From the NCBI GenBank assembly GCA_026387265.1, contig JAPLLZ010000031.1, positions 1-47,075 on the forward strand: 47,075 bases of DNA. The letters run 5' to 3'. The DNA comes from Candidatus Omnitrophota bacterium (lineage in GTDB: Bacteria > Omnitrophota > Gorgyraeia > Gygaellales > Profunditerraquicolaceae). The notes beneath the pieces were generated by a model. It was not told the DNA's origin, ran no database searches, and worked only from the letters and a program-made list of their open reading frames with translations. Shown piece by piece: positions 1-8,266 of this stretch (positions are counted from its first letter, which is position 1; each line of letters begins with the position of its first letter). Made by a program: the position numbers and the translations under genes.

Positions 1-1
1 T

Positions 2-1309
2 GGCTTGCGTGGAAGAGGCGGGGCAGGTTATCCTACTTGGATGAAATGGAATTTTGCCCGTGAGGTAGTTTCGGCGGAAAAGTTTGTTATTTGTAACGCT
101 GATGAAGGGGATCCGGGTGCCTATATGGACCGTAGTATCCTGGAAGGTGATCCACATTCAGTGATTGAAGGTTTAATTATTGCGGCTTTTGCTATTGGAG
201 CTTCTAAAGGTTATTTTTATATCCGCGCCGAATATCCTCTGGCAGTGGAAAGGATTAATAAAGCGATTAAACAGGCCTATGATTACGGCTTGTTAGGAAA
301 AAATATATTGGGTAGTTCTTTTAATTTAGATTTGGAAATAAGATTAGGTGCTGGGGCGTTTGTTTGCGGAGAAGAAACTGCGTTAATTTCTTCAATCGAG
401 GGTAAAAGAGGCACTCCTCACCCGCGTCCGCCGTATCCATCAGTAAAAGGCCTCTGGGGTAAACCCACGGTAATTAATAACGTTGAGACATTAGCGAATA
501 TTGCGATTATTATCTCTAAGGGTGGTAAATGGTTTGCTCAGATAGGTACGGCTACTTCTAAGGGTACTAAGGTTTTTGCGGTTACCGGGAAAGTTAAGAA
601 TTCCGGGTTAGTGGAAATTGCTATGGGTGCTACTTTAAGGGATATTGTTGTGGATATCTGCGGAGGAACATTTTCCGGTAAACCGATTAAAGCCGTGCAG
701 ACTGGCGGGCCTTCCGGAGGGGTTATTCCTAAAGAATTGTTGGACACCCCGGTAGATTATGAAAATCTTCAGAAGTTAGGTTCGATTATGGGTTCAGGCG
801 GGATGATCGTAATTGATGAAGATGATTGTATGGTAGACATCCCTAAATTTTATCTGGGGTTTTGCGTGGAAGAGTCTTGCGGAAAATGTGCGCCTTGCCG
901 TATCGGCGGTTTCCAGATGCTAGGTTATCTGAAAAAAATATCCGAAGGAAAAGGCAAGCCCGAGGATTTAGGCCAATTAAGAAGAATATCGCAGGCGATG
1001 CAGAAGGCTTCTTTATGTGGCCTGGGGCAAACTGCTTCCAATCCCGTACTTTCTACTTTAAAATATTTCGAAGCTGAATACAATGAACATATTATTAATA
1101 AGCGATGTCCGGCGGGTAAATGCAGCCACTTGGTGACCTATACGATAGTGGCAGATAAATGTAAACGTTGCGGAATTTGCGCGATTAATTGTCCGGTAAA
1201 AGCAATTCCTGGGGATAAAGAAGCCGGCTATAGTATTATCCAGGACAAGTGCATTAAGTGTGGACGGTGTTTTGATGTTTGTAAATTTAAGGCGGTGTTA
1301 AAAAAATAA
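2..1309 (+). CDS. hydB: NADH-binding subunit of bifurcating-type [FeFe] hydrogenase (HydB, NuoF-like), 5' partial
   Basis: The reading frame is open from the first complete codon, so the gene begins upstream of the window and the N-terminal part (probably a thioredoxin-like domain) is not seen. The visible part opens with the NuoF-family FMN/NADH motif RGRGGAGYPTWMKW and has the GEETALISSIEG segment. It then has the [4Fe-4S] motif CGKCAPCR with a distal Cys in CGLGQTASNP. The C-terminus adds a two-cluster ferredoxin domain (CKRCGICAINC and CIKCGRCFDVC), typical of HydB and absent from plain NuoF. In the family this cytoplasmic flavoprotein passes electrons between NAD(H) and the iron-sulfur chain leading to HydA. 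It lies 1 nt before hydA, so the two are surely cotranscribed. HydC would be expected upstream. Confidence 0.93.
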   Translation, partial: GLRGRGGAGYPTWMKWNFAREVVSAEKFVICNADEGDPGAYMDRSILEGDPHSVIEGLIIAAFAIGASKGYFYIRAEYPLAVERINKAIKQAYDYGLLGKNILGSSFNLDLEIRLGAGAFVCGEETALISSIEGKRGTPHPRPPYPSVKGLWGKPTVINNVETLANIAIIISKGGKWFAQIGTATSKGTKVFAVTGKVKNSGLVEIAMGATLRDIVVDICGGTFSGKPIKAVQTGGPSGGVIPKELLDTPVDYENLQKLGSIMGSGGMIVIDEDDCMVDIPKFYLGFCVEESCGKCAPCRIGGFQMLGYLKKISEGKGKPEDLGQLRRISQAMQKASLCGLGQTASNPVLSTLKYFEAEYNEHIINKRCPAGKCSHLVTYTIVADKCKRCGICAINCPVKAIPGDKEAGYSIIQDKCIKCGRCFDVCKFKAVLKK

Positions 1310-1310
1310 A

Positions 1311-3062
1311 ATGGTAAAAATAGTTCACGCAAAAATTAATGGTATTTTATTAAGAGTCGAAGCCGGTACTACTATTTTAGAAGCAGCCAAAAGGGTGCAG
1401 ATAAAAATCCCTACGCTTTGCAAGCATCCGGATCTGCCTGCTTCGGCATCCTGTGGTATCTGTATTGTTAAAAATAAGGGTTCGAACAAAATGCTGCGGG
1501 CCTGCTGTACCCCAGTAGAAGAAGGAATGGATATTATTACGCATGATCCGGAGATTGTCGAGATCAGAAGAACGGTGATTGAACTGATTTTGTCTAATCA
1601 CCCCAATGATTGCCTTAAGTGTGGCAGGAATAATGAGTGTGAATTACAGAAATTGACCGCGGAGTTTGGGATCAAAGAAGAATCATTTCCGCAATTCCTC
1701 AGAGACCTGCCGATAGATACTTCAACTCGTGCGGTTGACCTGGATCCTAAAAAATGTATTCTTTGCGGCCGTTGCGTGTATGTTTGCCAGGAATGCCAGG
1801 ATGTTTGGGCGTTATCATTTTTGGAAAGAGGGATTAAGACCAGGATTTCTCCGGCTGGCGATATTCAGCTGGCCGATTCTCCTTGCGTGCGTTGTGGACA
1901 ATGTTCTGCGCATTGTCCTACCGGAGCTTTTGTTGAGCAGGACCATACCGCCCAGGCTTGGAAAGCTTTACAGGATCCGGATAAATACTGTGTAGTGCAG
2001 ATTGCTCCGGCAGTCCGGGTTTCTATCGGGGAAGCTTTTGGCCATGTCGGTAAGAATTATACTAAAAAACTTTATGCATTATTACGGCGCTTAGGATTTA
2101 ATGCGGTTTTTGACACTTCGTTTGCAGCAGATGTTACGATTATGGAGGAGGCTAGTGAATTTGAAGAAAGGTTGTTAACGGGTAAAAGGCCGCTCCCTCT
2201 AATTACTACCTGTTGTCCTTCCTGGGTTGATTTTATGGAGAAGTTCCACGGGGATATGATTGAACATTTTTCTTCCTGTAAATCACCGCATGAGATTTTG
2301 GGAGTGTTGTCTAAAACTTATTATGCCCAAAAGAATAAAATTGATCCGTCTAAGATTTTTATGGTTTCGATCATGCCTTGTACTTCCAAAAAATACGAGA
2401 TTACCAGGAATGATGAGATGTCGGCTTCGGGTTTTCAGGATATTGATGTAGTTTTGTCGACCCGGGAACTGGTACGGATGATTAAACAGGCCGGAATTGA
2501 TTTTGAGAGTTTGCCTGATGAAGAAAGCGATTGTATCCTTGGCGAATATGCCGGGGCTGGAGTAATTTTCGGGGCAACCGGTGGAGTAATGGAGGCAGCT
2601 TTAAGGACAGCGCATTATTTTGTTACGGGCCGTGAATTGAAAAAAGTTGAATTTGAAAATGTCCGCGGCCTAAAAGGAGTTAAGGAAACCGAAATTGAGA
2701 TTGGTGGGAAAAAACTCAAGATTGCGATTGCCCACGGCTTAAGCAATGTAGAATACATCATTAATAAGATCAGAGAAGCCAAAAAGAATAATCAGGAAAT
2801 GCCATATCATTTTATTGAAGTAATGGCTTGTCCGGGTGGCTGCGTAGGCGGCGGCGGCCAGCCTTATATGGTGACCGATGAGCTACGGATTAAAAGGGCT
2901 CAGGCCTTGTATGAGGATGATGACCAGAAAGAAGTACGCACCAGCCATCAGAATCCTTACGTGAAAAGGCTTTATAAAGAATTCCTGGGTAAGCCTTTAG
3001 GAGAGCAATCCGAAAAGCTTTTGCATGTTCATTATAAGGCCAGGCCGATTTACGTAAAATAA
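1311..3062 (+). CDS. hydA: [FeFe] hydrogenase catalytic subunit HydA
   Basis: This is a 583-residue group A [FeFe] hydrogenase that makes or oxidises H2 in the cytoplasm. Domains in order are a plant-type [2Fe-2S] ferredoxin domain (Cys near 37, 48, 51 and 65), a His/Cys-ligated cluster domain (HPNDCLKCGRNNEC, near 97-110), a two [4Fe-4S] ferredoxin domain (CILCGRCVYVC near 149 and CVRCGQCSAHC near 192), then the H-cluster domain. The three H-cluster signatures are all present: TTCCPSW (299-305, Thr where Ser is more usual), MPCTSKKYE (355-363) and MACPGGCVGGGGQP near the C-terminus. Length and architecture match the HydA of trimeric NADH/ferredoxin bifurcating enzymes. The adjoining hydB supports that assignment. 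Bifurcation itself is inferred. Confidence 0.97.
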   Translation: MVKIVHAKINGILLRVEAGTTILEAAKRVQIKIPTLCKHPDLPASASCGICIVKNKGSNKMLRACCTPVEEGMDIITHDPEIVEIRRTVIELILSNHPNDCLKCGRNNECELQKLTAEFGIKEESFPQFLRDLPIDTSTRAVDLDPKKCILCGRCVYVCQECQDVWALSFLERGIKTRISPAGDIQLADSPCVRCGQCSAHCPTGAFVEQDHTAQAWKALQDPDKYCVVQIAPAVRVSIGEAFGHVGKNYTKKLYALLRRLGFNAVFDTSFAADVTIMEEASEFEERLLTGKRPLPLITTCCPSWVDFMEKFHGDMIEHFSSCKSPHEILGVLSKTYYAQKNKIDPSKIFMVSIMPCTSKKYEITRNDEMSASGFQDIDVVLSTRELVRMIKQAGIDFESLPDEESDCILGEYAGAGVIFGATGGVMEAALRTAHYFVTGRELKKVEFENVRGLKGVKETEIEIGGKKLKIAIAHGLSNVEYIINKIREAKKNNQEMPYHFIEVMACPGGCVGGGGQPYMVTDELRIKRAQALYEDDDQKEVRTSHQNPYVKRLYKEFLGKPLGEQSEKLLHVHYKARPIYVK

Positions 3063-3143
3063 TCACTTGGCTTTTAGTAGATAATTTTAAATCCTGCGGT
3101 AAGGAGTAATTTACTCTGAGTCCAAGGGGGATGAAAATTTCAG

Positions 3144-3197
3144 AATCCCAACCTTTCTGCAGGAAAAGTTTTTTAAGCAGAGAGGCTGGGATTTTTA
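3144..3197 (+). terminator. Intrinsic terminator after hydA
   Basis: A 17-nt arm (3144-3160) pairs with 3177-3193 with only G-U wobbles breaking a perfect stem, enclosing a 16-nt loop. It is followed by a short T-rich tail (TTTTTATTT). It would end the hydBA transcript before the regulator gene. The 80 bases between hydA and this hairpin hold no gene, and I recognise no riboswitch there. Confidence 0.7.
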
Positions 3198-3210
3198 TTT
3201 AAAGGAGGTT

Positions 3211-3330
3211 CCGCCTCAGATGCTAGTCAAAATTCTCTAGAATTTTGACTATTCGGCGGAATAAATTCGCAGACGGCCTAACGGCCTACGACTTACGTCG
3301 CTGGCGCTTCCGTAAGTCGTCTGCTCATTT
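3211..3330 (+). repeat. Modular hairpin element, copy A, abutting the ribosome binding site of the TM1266-type gene
   Basis: Outer arms TTCCGCC and GGCGGAA flank an inner hairpin (AGTCAAAATTC, loop TCTA, GAATTTTGACT). After a short linker ending in ATTCG comes a second long hairpin (CAGACG ... CGTCTG, with ACGACTTAC/GTAAGTCGT inside) that ends in CTCATT. The CTCATT runs straight into the TAAAGGAGG Shine-Dalgarno of the next gene. Related copies with different stem sequences lie at 9700, 31413 and 40713. A good SD-like AAAGGAGG also precedes the element at 3201. Confidence 0.75.
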
Positions 3331-3344
3331 AAAGGAGGCGTAAG

Positions 3345-3596
3345 ATGGAAAAACGTTTAGGATTTGTGGGGATAATTATTCATAACCGTAAAAAGGCTGC
3401 TCCGGAGGTCAATAATATTCTGACGGAGTTTGGGGATTTAGTTGTTGGCCGGATGGGGATTCCTCACGTTAAAAGAGAGTTAAGTGTAATTGTGTTAATT
3501 GTTAACGCTACTACAGATGGTTTAGGGGCTTTGACCGGAAAATTAGGCAAGATCGCCGGAGTTTCCGTGAAATCAGCCTTGAGTAAAGCTGAATAG
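3345..3596 (+). CDS. TM1266-type iron-only hydrogenase system regulator
   Basis: This 83-residue protein (MEKRLGFVGIIIHNRKKAAP start) matches the small ACT/NikR-C-like family found almost only beside [FeFe] hydrogenase maturation genes and called a putative hydrogenase system regulator. It has the expected ferredoxin-like fold pattern of alternating hydrophobic strands, with no DNA-binding domain and no Cys. The start is set by a strong AAAGGAGG 7 nt upstream. It sits between the structural genes hydBA and maturase genes hydGEF. That context supports a sensing or regulatory role, but the ligand and target are unknown to me. Confidence 0.85.
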   Translation: MEKRLGFVGIIIHNRKKAAPEVNNILTEFGDLVVGRMGIPHVKRELSVIVLIVNATTDGLGALTGKLGKIAGVSVKSALSKAE

Positions 3597-3628
3597 TTAG
3601 CGTCACCTGTGATCAATAAGGTAAGGTT

Positions 3629-5017
3629 ATGAAATATATTAACGACGAGAAAATTAATAATTTATTGGTTGGTTCAGCTAAGCTCGATTCTTCGCATTTA
3701 GATATTATTCTGAATAAAGCTAAGGCCCTTAAACGCTTAACGCTTGAGGAGTCTGCGCTATTGTTGTCAGTTTCTAAGCCGCTTGATGTGCAAAAAATAT
3801 TTGCTGCGGCAAGTTTTGTTAAAGATGCAATTTACGGCAGACGGGTGGTTTTGTTTGCTCCGCTTTATATTAGTAATCTTTGTGCTAACACATGTTTGTA
3901 TTGTGCATTTAAGTCGGATAACGATTTGATTAAGCGTAAGGCCTTGACTGCCTCTGAAATTAAAAGCCAGACAGAATGGTTATTAAACCGTGGGCACAAA
4001 AGAATATTGATGGTTTGTGGAGAGCAGGCGCCAAAAGGAAAATCTGATATTAGTTATTATCTGGAGGCAGTGAAAGCAATCTATGAGGCGCAAATAGGCA
4101 AGAATAAAATAAAGAGAGTGAATGTAAATTGCGCTCCGCTTGGCGTTGATGAATTTAAGCAACTCAAATCTTCCGGTATCGGTACTTACCAAATATTTCA
4201 AGAAACATATCATGACCAAACTTACCGCCTGATGCATCCGGCAGGGACCAAAAGCGATCCGGATAACCGGATTACTGCGCCTGATCGTGCATTTAAAGCG
4301 GGTATTGATGATATCGGTATTGGAGCTCTTTTTGGTTTATATGATTATCGTTTTGAAACTTTAGGGTTGCTTAGCCATATCGAGCATTTGGAAAAAGAGT
4401 TTAATGTTGGCCCCCATACAATTTCGGTGCCGCGGATTGAACCGGCAGAAGGTTCAGAGCTGTCTTTGCATCCTCCACATAGAATTTCTGATGACGAATT
4501 TAAAAAGGTGGTTGCGATTTTGAGGCTTTCGGTGCCTTACACGGGAATTATTATGTCTACCCGCGAGAGTGCTTTACTGCGCGATGAATTGCTTAGTTTA
4601 GGAGTTTCTCAGGTTAGCGCTGAATCCAATACTTCTCCCGGGGGATATTCTGCCGATAGTCGCAAGCAGGCAGCCAGTCAATTTTCAGTTGGCGATCAGC
4701 GTAGTTTGGATGAGATCGTAGCAACCCTGATTAATCATGACTACATACCTAGTTTTTGTGCCGCTTGTTATCGTATGGAAAGAACCGGTGAAGCCTTTAT
4801 GCAATTAGCTAAGCCCGGGACAATTAAGGGTAAGTGTAGCATGAATGCTTTAATTACTTTGCAGGAATATCTTGATGATTTTGCATCTAGCGCAGTAAAA
4901 GCGGAAGGCTATAAAATGATTAGCCGCTATTTTAAACAGTTAGACGCCGCAGATCAGGATAAGTTAAAACTTTTCTTTGCGCATGTTGTCCAGGGCAGGC
5001 GAGATGAATATGTCTGA
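3629..5017 (+). CDS. hydG: [FeFe] hydrogenase H-cluster maturase HydG (tyrosine lyase, radical SAM)
   Basis: At 462 residues it has the usual HydG length. In the family it cleaves tyrosine to p-cresol and dehydroglycine and makes the CO and CN ligands of the H-cluster. The radical SAM motif CX3CX2C is visible as C85-ANT-C89-LY-C92. The C-terminal auxiliary cluster motif CX2CX22C is exact (CAACY ... GKC, encoded near 4760-4840), which separates HydG from thiazole synthase ThiH. The gene follows the TM1266-type gene by 32 nt, with AAGGT as a weak ribosome binding site. Its 3' end overlaps hydE. Confidence 0.96.
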   Translation: MKYINDEKINNLLVGSAKLDSSHLDIILNKAKALKRLTLEESALLLSVSKPLDVQKIFAAASFVKDAIYGRRVVLFAPLYISNLCANTCLYCAFKSDNDLIKRKALTASEIKSQTEWLLNRGHKRILMVCGEQAPKGKSDISYYLEAVKAIYEAQIGKNKIKRVNVNCAPLGVDEFKQLKSSGIGTYQIFQETYHDQTYRLMHPAGTKSDPDNRITAPDRAFKAGIDDIGIGALFGLYDYRFETLGLLSHIEHLEKEFNVGPHTISVPRIEPAEGSELSLHPPHRISDDEFKKVVAILRLSVPYTGIIMSTRESALLRDELLSLGVSQVSAESNTSPGGYSADSRKQAASQFSVGDQRSLDEIVATLINHDYIPSFCAACYRMERTGEAFMQLAKPGTIKGKCSMNALITLQEYLDDFASSAVKAEGYKMISRYFKQLDAADQDKLKLFFAHVVQGRRDEYV

Positions 5018-6074
5018 GTTGATTAAGCTTTTAAATAAGATTTATCAGGCCCCTTTGCCAGAGATTAAGGATTTAGAACAAGTTTTATCTTTAAGCGCTG
5101 CGCAGGAGTTGGATGTTTTATTTGGTTTTGCGGATAATGTCCGGAAAGAGCTTTGCGGCGATGGAATTCTCCTGCGCGGGATTATCGAATTTTCTAATTT
5201 TTGCGATAAAGAGTGTTTTTATTGCGGGCTAAATAAAAATAACCGCAAACTTAGTCGTTACCGGATGAGCCGGGAGGAGTTGTTGAGAAGTGTGGAATTT
5301 TTGTCCTCTTGTAATATTAAGACAGTTGTTTTGCAATCCGGCGAAGATCAGGGTTTAGATGTTTCCTGGTTGTCAGAGATAATCCAGCAGATCAAATCAA
5401 GATTTAGTTTGGCAATCACTCTTTCCGTGGGAGAAAGAAGCCTGGATGATTATAAACTCTGGCGAAAAGCAGGGGCGGATCGGTATCTGCTTAAAATAGA
5501 AACTTCGGATGAAGCTTTATATGCTTCTATGCATCCGCAAATGAGCTTTGCGCAGCGGTTAAACTGTTTGGATATGTTGCGCCAATTAGGATATCAGGTG
5601 GGTTCAGGAAATATCATCGGCCTTCCCGGACAGAATCTAAAAACTATTGCTCAGGATATTCTGTTTTTTAAGCAGGGTAATTTTGACATGATTGGTATCG
5701 GGCCGTTTATCCCGCATCAGGATACGCCGTTTGCCGCAGAACAAAAAGGGCAAGTGTTGCTTACTCTTAAGGCAGTTGCACTGACTAGGATTGTTACTAG
5801 AAATGCGCACTTGCCGGCAACCACTGCATTGGGTAGCCTGGATCAGGATTATCGGGCGCAGGGTTTAAAATGTGGAGCAAATGTTTTAATGCCGAATTTT
5901 ACTCCTGAACCCTATCGTAAGCTTTATGAAATATATCCACAAAAAAGATGCGTTAGCGAACCGGTGGGTGCATGTAATTTCTGCATGGATGAAATGGCCA
6001 AAAGCATTAATCGGTCAATAGATTACTCAAAAGGCGATTCTTTGAAACAAGGAAAGGCGGATGTAAATGTATAA
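5004..6074 (+). CDS. hydE: [FeFe] hydrogenase maturase HydE (radical SAM)
   Basis: HydE assembles the dithiomethylamine-bridged iron precursor of the H-cluster with SAM. The radical SAM CX3CX2C motif is C67-DKE-C71-FY-C74. The second, variably conserved cluster motif CX7CX2C is also present (CVSEPVGACNFC near the C-terminus). I chose ATG at 5004 (MNMSELIK); ATG at 5010 is the alternative. Upstream in-frame extension to 4977 would only lengthen the overlap with hydG, which already shares 14 nt. The protein is 356 residues, normal for the family. Translation is probably coupled to hydG. Confidence 0.94.
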   Translation: MNMSELIKLLNKIYQAPLPEIKDLEQVLSLSAAQELDVLFGFADNVRKELCGDGILLRGIIEFSNFCDKECFYCGLNKNNRKLSRYRMSREELLRSVEFLSSCNIKTVVLQSGEDQGLDVSWLSEIIQQIKSRFSLAITLSVGERSLDDYKLWRKAGADRYLLKIETSDEALYASMHPQMSFAQRLNCLDMLRQLGYQVGSGNIIGLPGQNLKTIAQDILFFKQGNFDMIGIGPFIPHQDTPFAAEQKGQVLLTLKAVALTRIVTRNAHLPATTALGSLDQDYRAQGLKCGANVLMPNFTPEPYRKLYEIYPQKRCVSEPVGACNFCMDEMAKSINRSIDYSKGDSLKQGKADVNV

Positions 6075-7302
6075 AACACCGGCAAGTAATAGGTTGCACA
6101 TTGGTATATTTGGTAAGCGCAATACCGGTAAATCCAGTTTGATTAATGCGGTTACGGGGCAGGATACGGCGATTGTTTCTGCAGTGGCCGGGACAACTAC
6201 TGACCCGGTATATAAGGCAATGGAAATTATGCCTATCGGACCGTGTATGCTCATTGATACTGCCGGTATTGATGATCAAGGATTATTAGGCGAGGAACGG
6301 GTTAAGCGTACTTTAGTGGTGTTAAGAAAAACAGATTTGGGTTTGATTGTTGTTTCTCCGGATACCGTCATTGATAATTTTGAAGAAGAACTGGCGGAGA
6401 CATTCCAAAAAAAGAAACTGCCGTTTTTATTTGTGATCAATAAGTGTGATCTAGCTGGCCGGCAGGCACAGGGCTATCTAGAAAAAAATAAGCTTGCATT
6501 TATCAAGGTAAGCTCAAAAACAAAACAGGGGATTGAAGAATTAAAAAATAAGATTATGGATTTGGCTCCTGGTCATTGGTCGCCTGTTCCTTTAGTTGGC
6601 GATATTATCAGTCCTAAAGATGTGATTATTTTGGTCTGTCCTATTGATAATGCTATGCCGCAAGGCCGGTTGATCCTGCCGCAGGTACAGGTTATGCGCG
6701 ATTGCCTGGATAATAATGCCACTGCTTTAGTTACCAAAGAGACGGAATTATTAGATTGTCTTAAAGCTTTGAAAGAAAAGCCCCGTTTAGTGATTACAGA
6801 TTCACAAGTGTTTGAAGATGTGCGCGATATGTTGCCACAGGATATTCCTTTAACCTCATTTTCTACCCTGTTTGCCCGGCATAAAGGTGATCTTAATGCT
6901 TATATCCAGGGTGTATACGTTTTGGAAGAATTAAAAGATGGCGATGAAATCTTGATTGCTGAGGCATGTACGCATCATGTTCAGCCGGAAGATATCGGCC
7001 GTACTAAGATCCCTACTTGGCTCCTGAATTATACAAAAAAAGACCTGCATTATGAAGTAACTGCCGGCGGGGATTTCCCGGAGGAGTTGGGCCGCTATAA
7101 ATTGATTATCTCCTGCGGCGGGTGTATGGTTAATCGCCGGGAGATTATGCAGCGTATTGAAAAGGCGGTTAGTGCAGGCGTAGCAATCACTAATTACGGG
7201 GTATTAATGGCTTATTTATCCGGTATACTCAAACGGGTAATTGCGCCCTTTGAAGGCGGACTAGTAGAGCTAGACCAGAAAATTTTACAAAAATTAAGAT
7301 AA
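6067..7302 (+). CDS. hydF: [FeFe] hydrogenase maturation GTPase/scaffold HydF
   Basis: HydF is the GTPase scaffold that carries the [2Fe] precursor and delivers it to HydA. The TrmE/Era-like G domain shows G1 GKRNTGKSS (16-24), G3 DTAG (64-67) and G4 NKCD (125-128). The C-terminal cluster-binding domain has the family CxH ... CxxC ligands (CTHH and SCGGCMVN). Length (411) is normal. It overlaps hydE by 8 nt. It completes the hydGEF maturation set within one transcription unit. Confidence 0.96.
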   Translation: MYKTPASNRLHIGIFGKRNTGKSSLINAVTGQDTAIVSAVAGTTTDPVYKAMEIMPIGPCMLIDTAGIDDQGLLGEERVKRTLVVLRKTDLGLIVVSPDTVIDNFEEELAETFQKKKLPFLFVINKCDLAGRQAQGYLEKNKLAFIKVSSKTKQGIEELKNKIMDLAPGHWSPVPLVGDIISPKDVIILVCPIDNAMPQGRLILPQVQVMRDCLDNNATALVTKETELLDCLKALKEKPRLVITDSQVFEDVRDMLPQDIPLTSFSTLFARHKGDLNAYIQGVYVLEELKDGDEILIAEACTHHVQPEDIGRTKIPTWLLNYTKKDLHYEVTAGGDFPEELGRYKLIISCGGCMVNRREIMQRIEKAVSAGVAITNYGVLMAYLSGILKRVIAPFEGGLVELDQKILQKLR

Positions 7303-7305
7303 ATC

Positions 7306-7334
7306 TTGACAAACATGTTAATCAGTAATAATAT
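7306..7334 (+). promoter_or_regulatory. Sigma70-type promoter upstream of nfnA
   Basis: A consensus -35 TTGACA (7306-7311) and a near-consensus -10 TAATAT (7329-7334) are separated by exactly 17 nt. Transcription would start near 7341, only about 23 nt before the terminator hairpin below. This suggests a leader whose read-through is controlled. Confidence 0.75.
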
Positions 7335-7361
7335 ACTGCAGATTTGCTTCAACGCTAGGAC

Positions 7362-7398
7362 AAGGACGTCCGAACAGTTGTTCGGTCGTCCTTTTTTT
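7362..7398 (+). terminator. Intrinsic terminator/attenuator before nfnA
   Basis: The stem GGACG-T-CCGAAC (7364-7375) pairs with GTTCGG-T-CGTCC (7380-7391) around an AGTT loop, with one central T-T mismatch. It is followed by an uninterrupted run of seven T. It lies downstream of the promoter at 7306 and upstream of the nfnA ATG at 7433. It may therefore both end hydF read-through and attenuate the local promoter. Confidence 0.8.
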
Positions 7399-7432
7399 GT
7401 CATTTCTGCATAAAAATTAGGCAAAATTAGAT

Positions 7433-8263
7433 ATGAAAATACTCAATAAACAGATTATTAATGATGTAGCCGGGGTAAAAATCACGCAACTGGATATTTT
7501 GGCTCCGGATATCGCCGCCAAGGCTGCGCCCGGGCAGTTTATAATGCTCATGGCCAGCGAAAATGGAGAACGCATTCCTTTAACTTTGGTGGATACGGAT
7601 AAGCTAAAAGGAACAGTGAGTTTGATTTTTCAGGAAGCAGGTTTTACCACCCGGAGCCTGGGCAGATTAAATTCTGGGGATGTGCTTTATTCTTTAGTGG
7701 GTCCTTTGGGGCATCCTACAGAAATTAAGAAATATGGGAAAATAATCCTGGTAGGCGGAGGAGTAGGAATTGCCGAAATTCTCCCGGTAGCCCGCGCGTT
7801 AAAGAAAGCAGGCAATCAGGTTACTACTATTTTGGGATCCCGGAACAAAGAGTTATTGATTTTGGAGGAGGAACTTAAAAGTACATCAGATCAGTTTTAT
7901 GTAATGACTGATGACGGTTCCTACGGTAGAAAAGGTTTTACTACTGATATGCTTAAGGAACTTTTGGATAAAGATAAATATGATTTAGTTTATTCGGTGG
8001 GGCCGATTCCGATGATGAAAAAAGTGGCAGAAACAACCCGGGCCTACAACATAAAGACGTTGGTTTCGTTAAATGCCTTGATGGTAGATGCTACCGGAAT
8101 GTGCGGTTGTTGCCGGGTAACCGTCGGCAAAGAAGTAAAATTCAGCTGTATAGATGGCCCGGATTTTGACGGCCACGGTGTTGATTGGGATGAGTTACAG
8201 AAGAGAAATAAAGTATATAGTGTGCAAGAGAAGCATATTTGCAACCTATTTCCAGCATCATAA
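7433..8263 (+). CDS. nfnA: NfnA: NAD-binding subunit of NADH-dependent ferredoxin:NADP+ oxidoreductase
   Basis: This 276-residue protein belongs to the ferredoxin-NADP reductase family of dihydroorotate dehydrogenase electron-transfer (PyrK) and NfnA/SudB subunits. An FAD-binding barrel comes first, with a flavin motif around IPLTLVDTD. A NAD-binding domain with VGGGVGIAEILPVARAL follows. The C-terminal [2Fe-2S] cysteines are visible as MCGCCRV and FSCIDGPDFDGHGV. Pairing with the next gene (3 nt apart), an NfnB-type glutamate-synthase-like flavoprotein, fits NfnA better than PyrK. A sulfide dehydrogenase role is the main alternative. It acts in the cytoplasm and connects NADH and ferredoxin pools to NADPH. 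Confidence 0.87.
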   Translation: MKILNKQIINDVAGVKITQLDILAPDIAAKAAPGQFIMLMASENGERIPLTLVDTDKLKGTVSLIFQEAGFTTRSLGRLNSGDVLYSLVGPLGHPTEIKKYGKIILVGGGVGIAEILPVARALKKAGNQVTTILGSRNKELLILEEELKSTSDQFYVMTDDGSYGRKGFTTDMLKELLDKDKYDLVYSVGPIPMMKKVAETTRAYNIKTLVSLNALMVDATGMCGCCRVTVGKEVKFSCIDGPDFDGHGVDWDELQKRNKVYSVQEKHICNLFPAS

Positions 8264-8266
8264 AAT

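Noticed and set aside
3063-3143. Riboswitch or small RNA between hydA and its terminator
   Set aside because: There is some local pairing (GAGTAA/TTACTC), but I could not match any known riboswitch core, and the region is short.
3220-3240. Six-codon leader ORF (MLVKIL) after an AAAGGAGG site inside hairpin copy A
   Set aside because: The homologous copy at 40713 has no ATG at this place. The sequence is explained by the inner hairpin arms, so a leader peptide is unlikely.
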